This document shows positions 34,393 through 43,060 of a stretch of 64,000 nucleotides of DNA, piece after piece. The translations under genes and the position numbers were made by a program. Origin of the DNA: Lentimicrobiaceae bacterium (GTDB lineage Bacteria > Bacteroidota > Bacteroidia > Bacteroidales > Lentimicrobiaceae); the NCBI GenBank assembly GCA_020636745.1, contig JACJXH010000002.1:558001-622000 (forward strand), given 5' to 3'. How positions within the stretch are numbered: the first letter of the stretch is position 1; each line of letters opens with the position of its first letter. The notes under the pieces are model-generated. The model saw nothing but the letters and a program-made list of their open reading frames with translations, did no database searches and was not told the origin of the DNA.

Positions 34393-35562
34393 TTATGGCA
34401 ATTTCTTTTCTTCCAGCCATTGCCTCAAAGTTTTGGTGTTTGTAAAACGTTCAAGTATCCTTCCTTGTTTATCTAATAGAACAAAAAGAGGTAACTTTTG
34501 AATATTCCATGCTTGAGCAACAGGTGAGTTCAGCATCAAAGTGTCATTAACATTTGTCCACCATAGCTTGTCCAGATTAATGGCCGCTTTCCATCGCTCG
34601 GCATATTGGTCAAATGAAACGGCATAAACCTCAACATCATGATTTTTATACTGCTCATAAATATTTTTGAGTTCAAGATTGGCTTTTCGGCTTGGTGCAT
34701 CTATGGGCGACCAGAAATAAACCAGGGTATATTTATGCTTTAGAGAGCGAAGCGATACAGGTTTACCATGAAGGCCCGGTAGGTTTAATTCAGGCGATAT
34801 CTGGCCAATCTGCATGCTTTTTCTGGCGTCTCTTTCTGTTTTCAGGCTTATTCTGAGGCTTTTGATTCTGCGATGATTGGCTATAACATGAGGGTTGTCG
34901 GCAAAATGGCTCATCAGGGCTGAATCAGTATAAAAAAACCAACTGGAGTCAATGGTTTCGTCAAAAAGATATACCTGCTGAATTTTGCTATTCATTACCA
35001 GTAGCTGCGACAGTGCTGAAGGGTGTTTTACGACAAAGTCAACGGCTTCTTGTTTGGCCATTTGCATCATTTTTGCATATGCGGCATCTGTTTCTGCTTT
35101 AATTTCAGTATAGTTATCCATGTCGCGGGCAAGAATCAATTCAGTGCCCAGTGAATCGGCATATGCTTCGCAATTCGTTATCATTTGCCTGAACGTGAAA
35201 AATAACCCGGCTTCTTTCCCGCCGGTTACCCAAACAGAGTCCTGACGGATGCTGATATTGATATTGTCGCCCGGGAAAATAACAAGTGGTGCAACAAGTC
35301 TGGTTTTTTTCGAAAGGTGGAATATGCCGGGGTGTTCGGGCTTAAACCTGAAGGTGAACTTCCCTTTGTTATCCGGTACGACTGAATCTATTTTATTAAA
35401 AGCAGAAGTGTCGACGCTAATAAGAAAAAATGGTTCACTGCCTGATGGTGACAGAGAACCATTGATTGTTGAAAATGCAGCATGATTTCGGTCTCCGCAT
35501 TCTGAAAAAAACAGAAGGGAGAGTATAACGCTAAAGCAAAAGTAAAATCTGAAACGCTTCAT
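34393..35562 (-). CDS. TlpA/ResA-like thioredoxin-fold protein without the CxxC pair
   Basis: A 389-residue exported protein. The ATG at 35562 gives a signal segment ending FFSEC (Cys22, a poor lipobox because Glu precedes the Cys); an ATG at 35589 adds nine residues. Residues about 30-110 resemble the DUF4369-type beta domain found before Bacteroidota TlpA proteins; residues about 250-389 are a thioredoxin fold with SPELNLPGLHGKPVSL, YTLVYFWSP and cis-Pro358 in KLPLF. Where CxxC should lie the sequence is Asp288-Ala-Pro-Ser291, so it cannot do dithiol exchange. A binding or chaperone role is likely (inference). Confidence 0.82.
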   Translation of the reverse strand: MKRFRFYFCFSVILSLLFFSECGDRNHAAFSTINGSLSPSGSEPFFLISVDTSAFNKIDSVVPDNKGKFTFRFKPEHPGIFHLSKKTRLVAPLVIFPGDNINISIRQDSVWVTGGKEAGLFFTFRQMITNCEAYADSLGTELILARDMDNYTEIKAETDAAYAKMMQMAKQEAVDFVVKHPSALSQLLVMNSKIQQVYLFDETIDSSWFFYTDSALMSHFADNPHVIANHRRIKSLRISLKTERDARKSMQIGQISPELNLPGLHGKPVSLRSLKHKYTLVYFWSPIDAPSRKANLELKNIYEQYKNHDVEVYAVSFDQYAERWKAAINLDKLWWTNVNDTLMLNSPVAQAWNIQKLPLFVLLDKQGRILERFTNTKTLRQWLEEKKLP

Positions 35563-35589
35563 AGTTTTTATGAACGTTTTATTAACCAA

Positions 35590-35603
35590 AAGATTTTAAT
35601 CTT
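35590..35603. repeat. short palindrome, possible weak terminator of the phosphorylase gene
   Basis: AAGATTTTAATCTT is a 6-bp inverted repeat with a 2-base centre, 18 bases downstream of the phosphorylase stop on the minus strand, followed there by TTGG. Its stability is low. Confidence 0.3.
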
Positions 35604-35621
35604 AAAGTTGCTAAAGCGATT

Positions 35622-36440
35622 TTACAGGGAAACCTCCCGAAGTAGTTCGCTTATAATACGGGTCATTAAAGGTTCGGCTTTGCTGGCGGCATCAATTACA
35701 ATTTTATGCGACACTTCTACTATTTTACCCGGAACCCCTAAGTCAGAAATTACAGAAACAGCAAAAACAGGAATGTTCATGTGTCGGGCCGCAATAACTT
35801 CAGGCACGGTTGACATACCAACTGCATCTGCACCTATCACATGAATGTAGCGGTATTCGGCCGGAGTTTCAAATGTAGGTCCCGTAACAGCAGCATACAC
35901 ACCAGTGCGGAAGGGAATCTGATTCCGGCTGGCAATGTCAGATGCTTTATCCAGAATAGTGCGATCATAGGCTTCACTCATATCAGGGAAACGGGGGCCC
36001 AGTTCATCATAATTCTTACCAATGAGTGGGTTTGTCCCCATCAGGTTGATGTGATCTGTAATGAACATGATATCACCTACTTCAAAGCCGGGGTTGAGTC
36101 CGCCACTGGCATTTGAAACGAATAGAATTTTTATACCCAAAGCTTTCATTACTCTAATTGGGAAAACAATTTCCTGCATTGTCCAGCCTTCATAAAAATG
36201 AAAACGTCCCTGCATGGCAACAATTCTTTTCCCGCCAAGGGTTCCAAAAATTAATTGGCCTTTATGTCCTTCAACTGTTGATACCGGGAAATTGGGGATT
36301 TCACTGTAGGGAATTTCCTTTTCAGTAATGATTTCACGGGTAAGTCCTCCTAATCCGGTTCCTAAAATAATACCCGCTTCGGGGGCTTCTTTTACAAATT
36401 GGTTGATATAATCAACGCTTTCTTTAATTTTTGTTAACAT
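35622..36440 (-). CDS. purine-nucleoside phosphorylase (trimeric PNP family)
   Basis: A 272-residue phosphorylase that splits inosine/guanosine into base and ribose-1-phosphate. The start region GIILGTGLGGL is the phosphate-binding loop, and the PRFPDMSEAYD, YAAVTGPTFETPAEYR and GADAVGMSTVPEVIAARH blocks are the family signature. The length is typical of the trimeric class. The start overlaps the lpxK stop by 17 bases, so translation is probably coupled. Confidence 0.93.
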   Translation of the reverse strand: MLTKIKESVDYINQFVKEAPEAGIILGTGLGGLTREIITEKEIPYSEIPNFPVSTVEGHKGQLIFGTLGGKRIVAMQGRFHFYEGWTMQEIVFPIRVMKALGIKILFVSNASGGLNPGFEVGDIMFITDHINLMGTNPLIGKNYDELGPRFPDMSEAYDRTILDKASDIASRNQIPFRTGVYAAVTGPTFETPAEYRYIHVIGADAVGMSTVPEVIAARHMNIPVFAVSVISDLGVPGKIVEVSHKIVIDAASKAEPLMTRIISELLREVSL

Positions 36441-37479
36441 AAGTTCTTATTTGTTCGTCAAATTGGCTTTTATCACCTCCATGAAAATCAACCTCTATCG
36501 GAAGATAATGGACTGGCATTTGAATTGCTTTTTCCATTAATTCATCTGTAATCAACCTCATAGCATCTTTTTCAGTGGTAATTAAGAGCTTATTCCGGCT
36601 GTAAAGATCGTCAAAATTTCTTTTGATTACCTCCAGATCTGACAATGTGTATTGATGATGATCAGGAAACAGCATGGTGGTTAGCTCATTACAGTGCTTT
36701 CTGAGCTGATCCTGAAGTGGATACGGATTAGCAATGCCGGCAAATAAAAGTATGTGACTGTATTTTTTTTCAGGCAAGAATTTGAAATCAGCTTTCCACA
36801 GAGCATGTATCTGTCCGTATTTTATATATGAAAAGTAAACTTTCTGATGCGGTTTAAGTTTCAGGTCGTTCACAATTTTACGTCTTACAAATGGTGATAA
36901 TACTTTAGGGGTTTTTGTAATAATCACAATGTCAGCTCTTGCAGCACCGCGGATAGGCTCGCGCAAGGTGCCCGAGGGTATCAGATAATCATTGTAATAA
37001 AGTTTATGGTAGTCAGTGAGTAGTATGGAAAGCCCTGGTTTTACATAGCGATGCTGAAATGCATCATCAAGTAAAAGAGCACGGATAGAAGGATTATTTG
37101 AAAGAATATTTTTTATTCCCCGCCGCCGGTTCTCGTCAACAAAAACGCTAATGTTGCTGAATTTCTTATAATATTGCATTGGTTCATCGCCAATGCTCAA
37201 TGCGTCGTCTTTTTCACTGGCTGCTATAAACCCTTTGGTTTTTCTCCCATATCCCCGGCTAAGGGTGCAAAGTGTTGTTTCAGGCGAAAGCAACCGGATG
37301 AGGTACTCAACGTGTGGCGTTTTTCCTGTTCCGCCTGCTGAAAGGTTGCCAACTGAAATTATTTTTAATGGAAATTGCTCTGAAGGTAAAATTTTCAGTT
37401 CAAACAACAGGTTTCGTATGCTTATGACAAGGCCATACAGCAATGAAAAGGGGAGTACCAAAAGTCTGAGAAATTCCAC
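36424..37479 (-). CDS. lpxK: tetraacyldisaccharide 4'-kinase LpxK
   Basis: A 351-residue membrane-associated kinase that phosphorylates the lipid A disaccharide precursor at the 4' position. One N-terminal hydrophobic helix (about 5-22) anchors it. The P-loop is SAGGTGKTPH (about residues 47-56), and the DDAFQHR Walker B/Mid motif and LLITTEKDAMRL are typical of LpxK. The length is close to the family norm. Confidence 0.92.
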   Translation of the reverse strand: MEFLRLLVLPFSLLYGLVISIRNLLFELKILPSEQFPLKIISVGNLSAGGTGKTPHVEYLIRLLSPETTLCTLSRGYGRKTKGFIAASEKDDALSIGDEPMQYYKKFSNISVFVDENRRRGIKNILSNNPSIRALLLDDAFQHRYVKPGLSILLTDYHKLYYNDYLIPSGTLREPIRGAARADIVIITKTPKVLSPFVRRKIVNDLKLKPHQKVYFSYIKYGQIHALWKADFKFLPEKKYSHILLFAGIANPYPLQDQLRKHCNELTTMLFPDHHQYTLSDLEVIKRNFDDLYSRNKLLITTEKDAMRLITDELMEKAIQMPVHYLPIEVDFHGGDKSQFDEQIRTYVNKN

Positions 37480-37750
37480 GGTTTAAAAGTATTAAACTTA
37501 TAAGAGTCTGCAAATAGTTTTACATATTATTTATGTTAAATATTTTATCGCAAAACCAGCAATTATATTATCCCATCTGCTGTTTTATTGATCTCTTTTG
37601 CCAATGAAATCGAAGAATCGGGAGAATAATTTACTGTCATGAAATTGTGTCATGTTGTGTTTTTTTGACTGGTAATGGCATTTTTTTTACTTGAAGTGTT
37701 TTTTTTTAATTAATTTGAATTAGTTTTACACATGTGTTGTAATTCAGGCT

Positions 37751-38845
37751 ATGCTGATAAAAGATATTATTAAAGTTATTGAATTTACTGCCCCACTGCA
37801 GTTACAGGAATCTTATGATAATTCAGGGTTATTAACTGGTCATCCTTTGAATGAGGCTAATGGGGCGTTGATAACACTTGATGTGACGGAAGCCGTCATT
37901 GACGAAGCAATCGGCAAAGGCCTGAATTTGATCATCGCACATCATCCCGTTATATTTAAGGCACTCAAAAGAATTAACGGAAACAATGAGGTGGAAAGGT
38001 GTGTGATAAAGGCAATCCGTCATGATATTGCTCTTTATGCAGCTCATACAAATCTTGACAATGTGTCTCAGGGCGTAAATGCCATGCTCTGCAGTAAGCT
38101 TGGAATTGGCAAAACTAAAATATTAAGTCCTGTTCAGGGTGTTCTCAGGAAACTTGTTGTTTTTGTACCTGAAAACTATGCTAACCAGGTTAGGCAGGCA
38201 ATGTTTGATGCAGGGGCAGGGCAAATTGGGAATTATGATTCATGCAGCTTTAACCTTTCAGGTGATGGCACATTCAGGGCGGGTGAGGGCACTTTGCCTT
38301 TTGTGGGTGAAAAGGGGGTGCTGCATACTGAAAAAGAAACCAGAATTGAAACCATAATTCCATCCTATCTTGAATCAAAGGTTATGAACGCTGTTTTTTC
38401 AGCTCATCCATATGAAGAGGTGGCATGGGATTCTTATGCTTTGACAAATCAGGCGCCGGTTTTTGGAGCCGGAATGATTGGTTTGCTCGAAAAGGAAATG
38501 CATGAAACCGAATTTCTTAATAAGGTAAAGGATATTTTAGGTTCAGCTTGTATTAAATATTCACCATTGACCGGTAAAAAAGTGCGCAAGATCGCGGTTT
38601 GTGGAGGCTCGGGCAACTTTTTAATTGCCGATGCCATGCGCACTGGAGCTGATGTATTTCTTACCGGAGAGCTCAAATATCATGATTATTTTCTGGCTGA
38701 AGGAAAAATTTTACTGGTAGAGGCAGGTCATTTTGAAACAGAACAATTTACGAAAGAATTATTATATCAGGTTGTTAAAGAAAAATTTCCTACCTTTGCA
38801 CTCCAAATTTCAAGCATCAATACCAATCCGGTTAACTGTCTGTAA
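37751..38845 (+). CDS. Nif3-family dinuclear metal protein
   Basis: A 364-residue Nif3/YbgI-type protein. Metal-binding motifs are visible: AHHPVIFK and HTNLDN in the N-terminal half, and GHFETEQF near the end. It contains the inserted PII/CutA-like domain (about residues 130-230: VFVPENYANQVRQAMFDAGAG to SAHPYEEVAWDSY), typical of the long form. Family members form toroids with two metals; the true substrate is unsettled, and labels as GTP cyclohydrolase are uncertain. It lies 25 bases upstream of the zinc-ribbon gene, a conserved pairing. Confidence 0.9.
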   Translation: MLIKDIIKVIEFTAPLQLQESYDNSGLLTGHPLNEANGALITLDVTEAVIDEAIGKGLNLIIAHHPVIFKALKRINGNNEVERCVIKAIRHDIALYAAHTNLDNVSQGVNAMLCSKLGIGKTKILSPVQGVLRKLVVFVPENYANQVRQAMFDAGAGQIGNYDSCSFNLSGDGTFRAGEGTLPFVGEKGVLHTEKETRIETIIPSYLESKVMNAVFSAHPYEEVAWDSYALTNQAPVFGAGMIGLLEKEMHETEFLNKVKDILGSACIKYSPLTGKKVRKIAVCGGSGNFLIADAMRTGADVFLTGELKYHDYFLAEGKILLVEAGHFETEQFTKELLYQVVKEKFPTFALQISSINTNPVNCL

Positions 38846-38870
38846 ATTAACTACATAAATCAGAATCAAT

Positions 38871-39734
38871 ATGGCAAAAACACCATCGAAAGCAAAAGCT
38901 GCCCCTGTCGAGGAAGGAACTCAGGTGCAGGATTCAGAAGTAAAAAGTGTTATTTCTGCGCATGTTTCGCTCGCTCACTCTGATGGTGATGAAACAGAAA
39001 TTTCAATTGAAAAGAAGTTGATTGCATTGTACAGCCTGCAACAAATTGACAGGCAAATCGATAAAATCAGGATTATCAGAGGCGAGCTTCCTCTTGAAGT
39101 TGAGGATCTTGAAGATGATATTGCTGGTTTGGAAACCCGCATTGACAACTACATTCTTGAAATTGAAAATCTGAAAGATCAGGTAAAGGAAAAGGAACTT
39201 CAAATCAAGGACAGCCTTAGCCAAATTAAGCGTTATGAGGAGCAGCAGATGAATGTTCGCAATAACCGCGAATATGATTCACTTTCAAAAGAAATTGAAT
39301 TTCAAAATCTGGAAATTGCTCTTGCCGAAAAGCGTATCAAAGAATTTTCTCACAATCTGAATCTGAAAAACGAGGAGATTAGCGCAGCTCAAAAAGCTTT
39401 GGATGAGCGCAAAAATGACCTGGAAATTAAAAGAAGTGAGCTTTCCGATATCGTTAGTGAGACTGAAAAGGAAGAAGAAGCCCTGCTGAAAAAGTCTGAA
39501 GAGTTCCAGCGTTATATTGAAGAAAGATTGCTTTCTGCCTATAAACGTATTCGTACCAATGCACGCAATGGTCTTGCTGTTGTGAGCGTTGAACGTGATG
39601 CCTGCGGAGGTTGCTTTAGCGCTATTCCGCCACAGCGTCAACTTGATATCAGAATTCACCGTAAAATTATTGTTTGTGAATATTGTGGACGAATTCTGGT
39701 TGACCATGGCCTAGCTGCCAGCATCAATCAATAA
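38871..39734 (+). CDS. C4-type zinc ribbon protein with long coiled coil (CT398-like)
   Basis: A 287-residue protein. An N-terminal low-complexity tail (about 1-45) is followed by a long Glu/Lys/Ile-rich coiled coil (about 45-225) and a C-terminal zinc ribbon, with CGGC at about residue 245 and CEYC at about 271. CT398-type proteins have been linked to secretion and to nucleic acid or Nif3 binding, but no function is firm. The zinc-ribbon half is preceded by RTNARNGLAVVSVERDA. It is translated just after the Nif3 gene and closed by a terminator. Confidence 0.88.
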   Translation: MAKTPSKAKAAPVEEGTQVQDSEVKSVISAHVSLAHSDGDETEISIEKKLIALYSLQQIDRQIDKIRIIRGELPLEVEDLEDDIAGLETRIDNYILEIENLKDQVKEKELQIKDSLSQIKRYEEQQMNVRNNREYDSLSKEIEFQNLEIALAEKRIKEFSHNLNLKNEEISAAQKALDERKNDLEIKRSELSDIVSETEKEEEALLKKSEEFQRYIEERLLSAYKRIRTNARNGLAVVSVERDACGGCFSAIPPQRQLDIRIHRKIIVCEYCGRILVDHGLAASINQ

Positions 39735-39758
39735 TATTGTGATGAATACAATCATGTG

Positions 39759-39790
39759 AAGGGGGGAAGTGAAAGCTTTCCCCCTTTTTT
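39759..39790 (+). terminator. terminator after the Nif3/zinc-ribbon pair
   Basis: A 10-bp stem AAGGGGGGAA / TTTCCCCCTT with one wobble, an 8-base loop and a T-tract. It overlaps the region just upstream of the next gene, which implies that gene has its own promoter or depends on read-through. Confidence 0.8.
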
Positions 39791-39803
39791 AGAACTTAAT
39801 TTT

Positions 39804-41300
39804 ATGAAGAAATTTTTCGTTTTCATCGTCTTTTTGGGACTCCCGTTTTTGAGCCGGGCTAACGTTTATCAGATGAACGAAAATTGCCTTCAGGCTTACA
39901 GGCTTATTTTATCCCTTAGGTTCCAGGAAGCTGAAACCTTTTTGAAGGCCGAAAAAATGGCTCATCCTGAGAACAATATCGTTGATTATCTCGAAAACTA
40001 TCAATGGTTTCTGAAGGTGATTATTTCTGAGGATGAGAATGTGTTTAAAAGCGAGGCAAACGCTAGACAACATAGACTGGACCGTTTTGAAATGGGGAAT
40101 CCTGATTCTCCCTGGCACCTTTATTGCCAGGCCCAGTTGAATATGCAGTGGGCTTTTGCCAGGCTCAAGTTTGGTCAGTTTGCAACGGCTGCTTTGGAAT
40201 TTAACAGAGCTTACCGCCAGTTGTTGAAGAATCAAAAGCTATTCCCTTCTTTTTTACCAAACAAGACTGCTTTAGGCTTGATGCATGTGCTAATTGGTTC
40301 CATTCCTGATGGGTATAAGTGGATTGCAAAAGCCGTTTCTGTTGATGGAACTGTAAATGAGGGGGTTGCTGAACTCCGGCAGGTGATGCGTCTATCAGAA
40401 GAGAAAACGCTTTTCCCGTTTTTGCAAACTGAAACGCTTTTTATGTATACTTTCATTACTTTCAACATGGCTTCTTCTACTGAAAATATGGCCGTGCTTG
40501 AAGGTTATCTGTCAAAAACAGAAATGAAAGCCCAAATTCAATCCAATCCTTTATTAACGTATGCGGCCTCATCTTACTTTCTACATACTGGTAAGAATGC
40601 ACATGCGCTTGAAATATTGATGAATCGTCAGAAAAGTAATCTTTATTATCCGTTCTATTATCTTGATTATCTGACAGGGGTTGCCATGTTAAACAAACTT
40701 GATTTTGGTGCGCGTTTATATTTCTTAAGATATATCTATCACTTTAAAGGTGCTAGTTTTATTAAGTCAGCCTGTCAGCGTATAGCCTGGATTGGTTTGC
40801 TGAATAACGATGTAAAAGAATATCAGGCCTATATGGAAAGGGTTAAATTGCTGGGAAGAAAAGAGATTGATGGAGATAAGCAGGCTATGTTTGAAGCTAA
40901 TCAAAAAGCGCCACCTGATGTCAATTTACTTAAAGCCCGCCTGTTGTTTGATGGAGGATATTATCAGCGCGCTGCTTCATTGCTGGAGGCAATCTCGAAA
41001 AATGACTTTATTGCGGCAAGGGAAAAGCTTGAATATACTTATCGCCTTGGCCGGATTTATGATGCCTGGGGAATCCCTGAAAAGGCTATTCCCTATTATA
41101 AACTTACAATCGCCGATGGAGCAGATAAGTCATGGTATTTTGCCGCTAACTCTGCGCTTCACCTTGGAATGATTTATGAAGCAGCAGGTAACCTTAAAGA
41201 TGCCATAAATTGCTATGAGCGATGTCTTTCAATGGATTTTAAGGAATATAATTTCAGTATTACGCAAAAGGCCAGGGCTGGGCTCAATAGATTAAAGTAG
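39804..41300 (+). CDS. secreted tetratricopeptide repeat protein
   Basis: About 498 residues. The ATG at 39804 gives a signal peptide (MKKFFVFIVFLGLPFLSRA); the in-frame GTG at 39756 would lie inside the preceding terminator hairpin. The mature protein is almost all helical, with TPR-like pairs most evident at the C-terminus (YRLGRIYDAWGIPEKAIPYYKLTI and LHLGMIYEAAGNLKDAINCYERCL). TPR proteins mediate protein contacts; no catalytic motif is present and the partner is unknown. A strong bidirectional terminator follows. Confidence 0.82.
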   Translation: MKKFFVFIVFLGLPFLSRANVYQMNENCLQAYRLILSLRFQEAETFLKAEKMAHPENNIVDYLENYQWFLKVIISEDENVFKSEANARQHRLDRFEMGNPDSPWHLYCQAQLNMQWAFARLKFGQFATAALEFNRAYRQLLKNQKLFPSFLPNKTALGLMHVLIGSIPDGYKWIAKAVSVDGTVNEGVAELRQVMRLSEEKTLFPFLQTETLFMYTFITFNMASSTENMAVLEGYLSKTEMKAQIQSNPLLTYAASSYFLHTGKNAHALEILMNRQKSNLYYPFYYLDYLTGVAMLNKLDFGARLYFLRYIYHFKGASFIKSACQRIAWIGLLNNDVKEYQAYMERVKLLGRKEIDGDKQAMFEANQKAPPDVNLLKARLLFDGGYYQRAASLLEAISKNDFIAAREKLEYTYRLGRIYDAWGIPEKAIPYYKLTIADGADKSWYFAANSALHLGMIYEAAGNLKDAINCYERCLSMDFKEYNFSITQKARAGLNRLK

Positions 41301-41309
41301 AACACTTAT

Positions 41310-41345
41310 AAAGAAATAGCAGCTTTTTCAAGCTGCTATTTCTTT
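41310..41345. terminator. bidirectional terminator between convergent genes
   Basis: A perfect 16-bp stem (AAAGAAATAGCAGCTT and its complement) with a TTTC loop. Symmetrical A and T tracts let it work for both the TPR gene and the OmpP1/FadL-like gene. Confidence 0.9.
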
Positions 41346-41379
41346 ATTATTTAATGAAGACTGGTTTTGTTATGGATGC

Positions 41380-42834
41380 TTAGTATTTTACACCTATTGT
41401 CATCAGAAACATATTATTATCCAGTTTAGTCATGGCCGGATTTACGTAATCTGAAGAGTATAGGTAGTACTCATCATCCTGTTGAGAATATACCCATGCC
41501 ATATCTATAAAGAAATTTTTATCGCGGATGCCCAGCCCAAGCGAATAGCTCGAATTGGCCGAATTGGTTCCATTCTTATATGGATTGGCAGATAAAGAAT
41601 ATCCACCTCTGAAGTTAAGTGCTCCGTAACGCCATTCTGTTCCAAGACGCAGGTTTCCGGCTGTCAGATAGGCATTTCTGATGGTTTCATTCTCATTGTT
41701 AAAATCATAGTCAGGCGCTCTTAACCTGGCTGTTCCATAGTCTACATATTCATAATCGGCACTGATAACACCCGATTTGCCCACAATAATTCCAATACTG
41801 CCAATGGCGCGCATGGGTGTGGTTAATTCATATTCATAGAATCCCTCGGGTGAACGGGCTGTGAGCGTACGGCCATTATCAAAGTTAGATTTAATAGTCG
41901 CTTCCCAGTTGTCAGTCATCCCCGTATAAAATGTAGGTGTATGTATGGCTCCGCCAAGTCTTAACCAATCGGTTGCTCTGTAAATAAGGCCAAATTTGAA
42001 GTTAATACCGGTACCGGAGGTTTCCAGATTGTCGGTTCTGGTAAAGGAGTTCAAATAGTCACTATTCCCTTCAGTGTCCGTTTCGGTATAAGTAGATGTT
42101 TCTGTAAAGCGGATATATGGCACTCCAATGGTTGCACCCAAATACAGTTTGTCGCCATAATTGGCGCCTAATGTAAATACCATTTCGTTGAGGGAACCTT
42201 TTGTTTCAATACTTTTTCGTTGGTTTACACCTCCATTGGGCAAATCTGACTGATAGTTCCATGAGGCGGAATCGATGTTATCTCTCAAAAATAAAAGATC
42301 GGCATCATAGGCAAGTTTGGTGTTGTATTGGCCTAAATCACGCGGGTCAACGCCATAGGCATTGTCGAGATAGGGAGTAAGAAATGAACTGGAATTATTG
42401 AAACCTTCAATCATCATGCGGTTGTTGAAGTTGGCCAACCGGTTGATGCCGAAACCAAATTGTACATTTTTCCACAAAGATTGATTGCCTCGTGTAACGG
42501 GCGAGGTTGTCATAACAATACCTACACTTCCCAGGTTAAAATTATATCTGGAGTCATCACGGAACCGGCCGTTATAGGTTGCTTCAGTTTTACCGATGTA
42601 AAAAGAAGGAGAGATGCTGATTTCAGAGCTTTTGTAAAGCCCGATTCCTGCAGGGTTAAAACTGAGAGAGGTAAAATCAGCGCCCAGTGCACCAAAGGCG
42701 CCTCCCATTGCAGTAAAACGTGCTGTTCCTGAGGGGCTGAGTCTGGAGTAACGCAGTGCGTCAACTTCGCTTTGAGCCATTGCGCCAGTGCTGAAAGCGG
42801 TTATGAGTAGTAGGGCAACACTTAGCTTTTTCAT
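41380..42834 (-). CDS. OmpP1/FadL-family outer membrane protein
   Basis: A 484-residue outer membrane barrel with a signal peptide (residues 1-20, ending AMAQ). The N-terminal plug region has the family's ARFTAMGGAFGALGADFTSLSFNPAGIGLYKSSE pattern (the NPAG motif). Alternating strands continue to a C-terminal LMTIGVKY, the usual terminal aromatic-rich strand. FadL relatives import hydrophobic compounds such as fatty acids or aromatic hydrocarbons; the substrate here is unknown. Confidence 0.9.
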   Translation of the reverse strand: MKKLSVALLLITAFSTGAMAQSEVDALRYSRLSPSGTARFTAMGGAFGALGADFTSLSFNPAGIGLYKSSEISISPSFYIGKTEATYNGRFRDDSRYNFNLGSVGIVMTTSPVTRGNQSLWKNVQFGFGINRLANFNNRMMIEGFNNSSSFLTPYLDNAYGVDPRDLGQYNTKLAYDADLLFLRDNIDSASWNYQSDLPNGGVNQRKSIETKGSLNEMVFTLGANYGDKLYLGATIGVPYIRFTETSTYTETDTEGNSDYLNSFTRTDNLETSGTGINFKFGLIYRATDWLRLGGAIHTPTFYTGMTDNWEATIKSNFDNGRTLTARSPEGFYEYELTTPMRAIGSIGIIVGKSGVISADYEYVDYGTARLRAPDYDFNNENETIRNAYLTAGNLRLGTEWRYGALNFRGGYSLSANPYKNGTNSANSSYSLGLGIRDKNFFIDMAWVYSQQDDEYYLYSSDYVNPAMTKLDNNMFLMTIGVKY

Positions 42835-42879
42835 AGTTATTAATGTTTAGTCAATTTATAATCTTTTCAGCTTAACCGT

Positions 42880-43060
42880 TTATCTGCGCCCACTGCCCGA
42901 TGATGATCTTCCGCTGCCCGATGATGAGCTGCTGCTCGAAGAAGAGGAACGAGAGGGAGCAGAATAACTGCTGCCCGACGATGAAGAGGAGCGTGAAGGA
43001 GCTGAATAGCTGCTACCTGAAGATGACGAACGCGATGGTGCGCTGTAAGAGCTTCTTCCT
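42880..43060 (-). repeat. Ser-rich repeat coding region
   Basis: Three degenerate copies encoding SYSAPSRSS blocks separated by Ser/Gly runs, ending in a Gly-Arg tail. At DNA level the copies have drifted, so the pattern is mainly at protein level. Confidence 0.7.
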
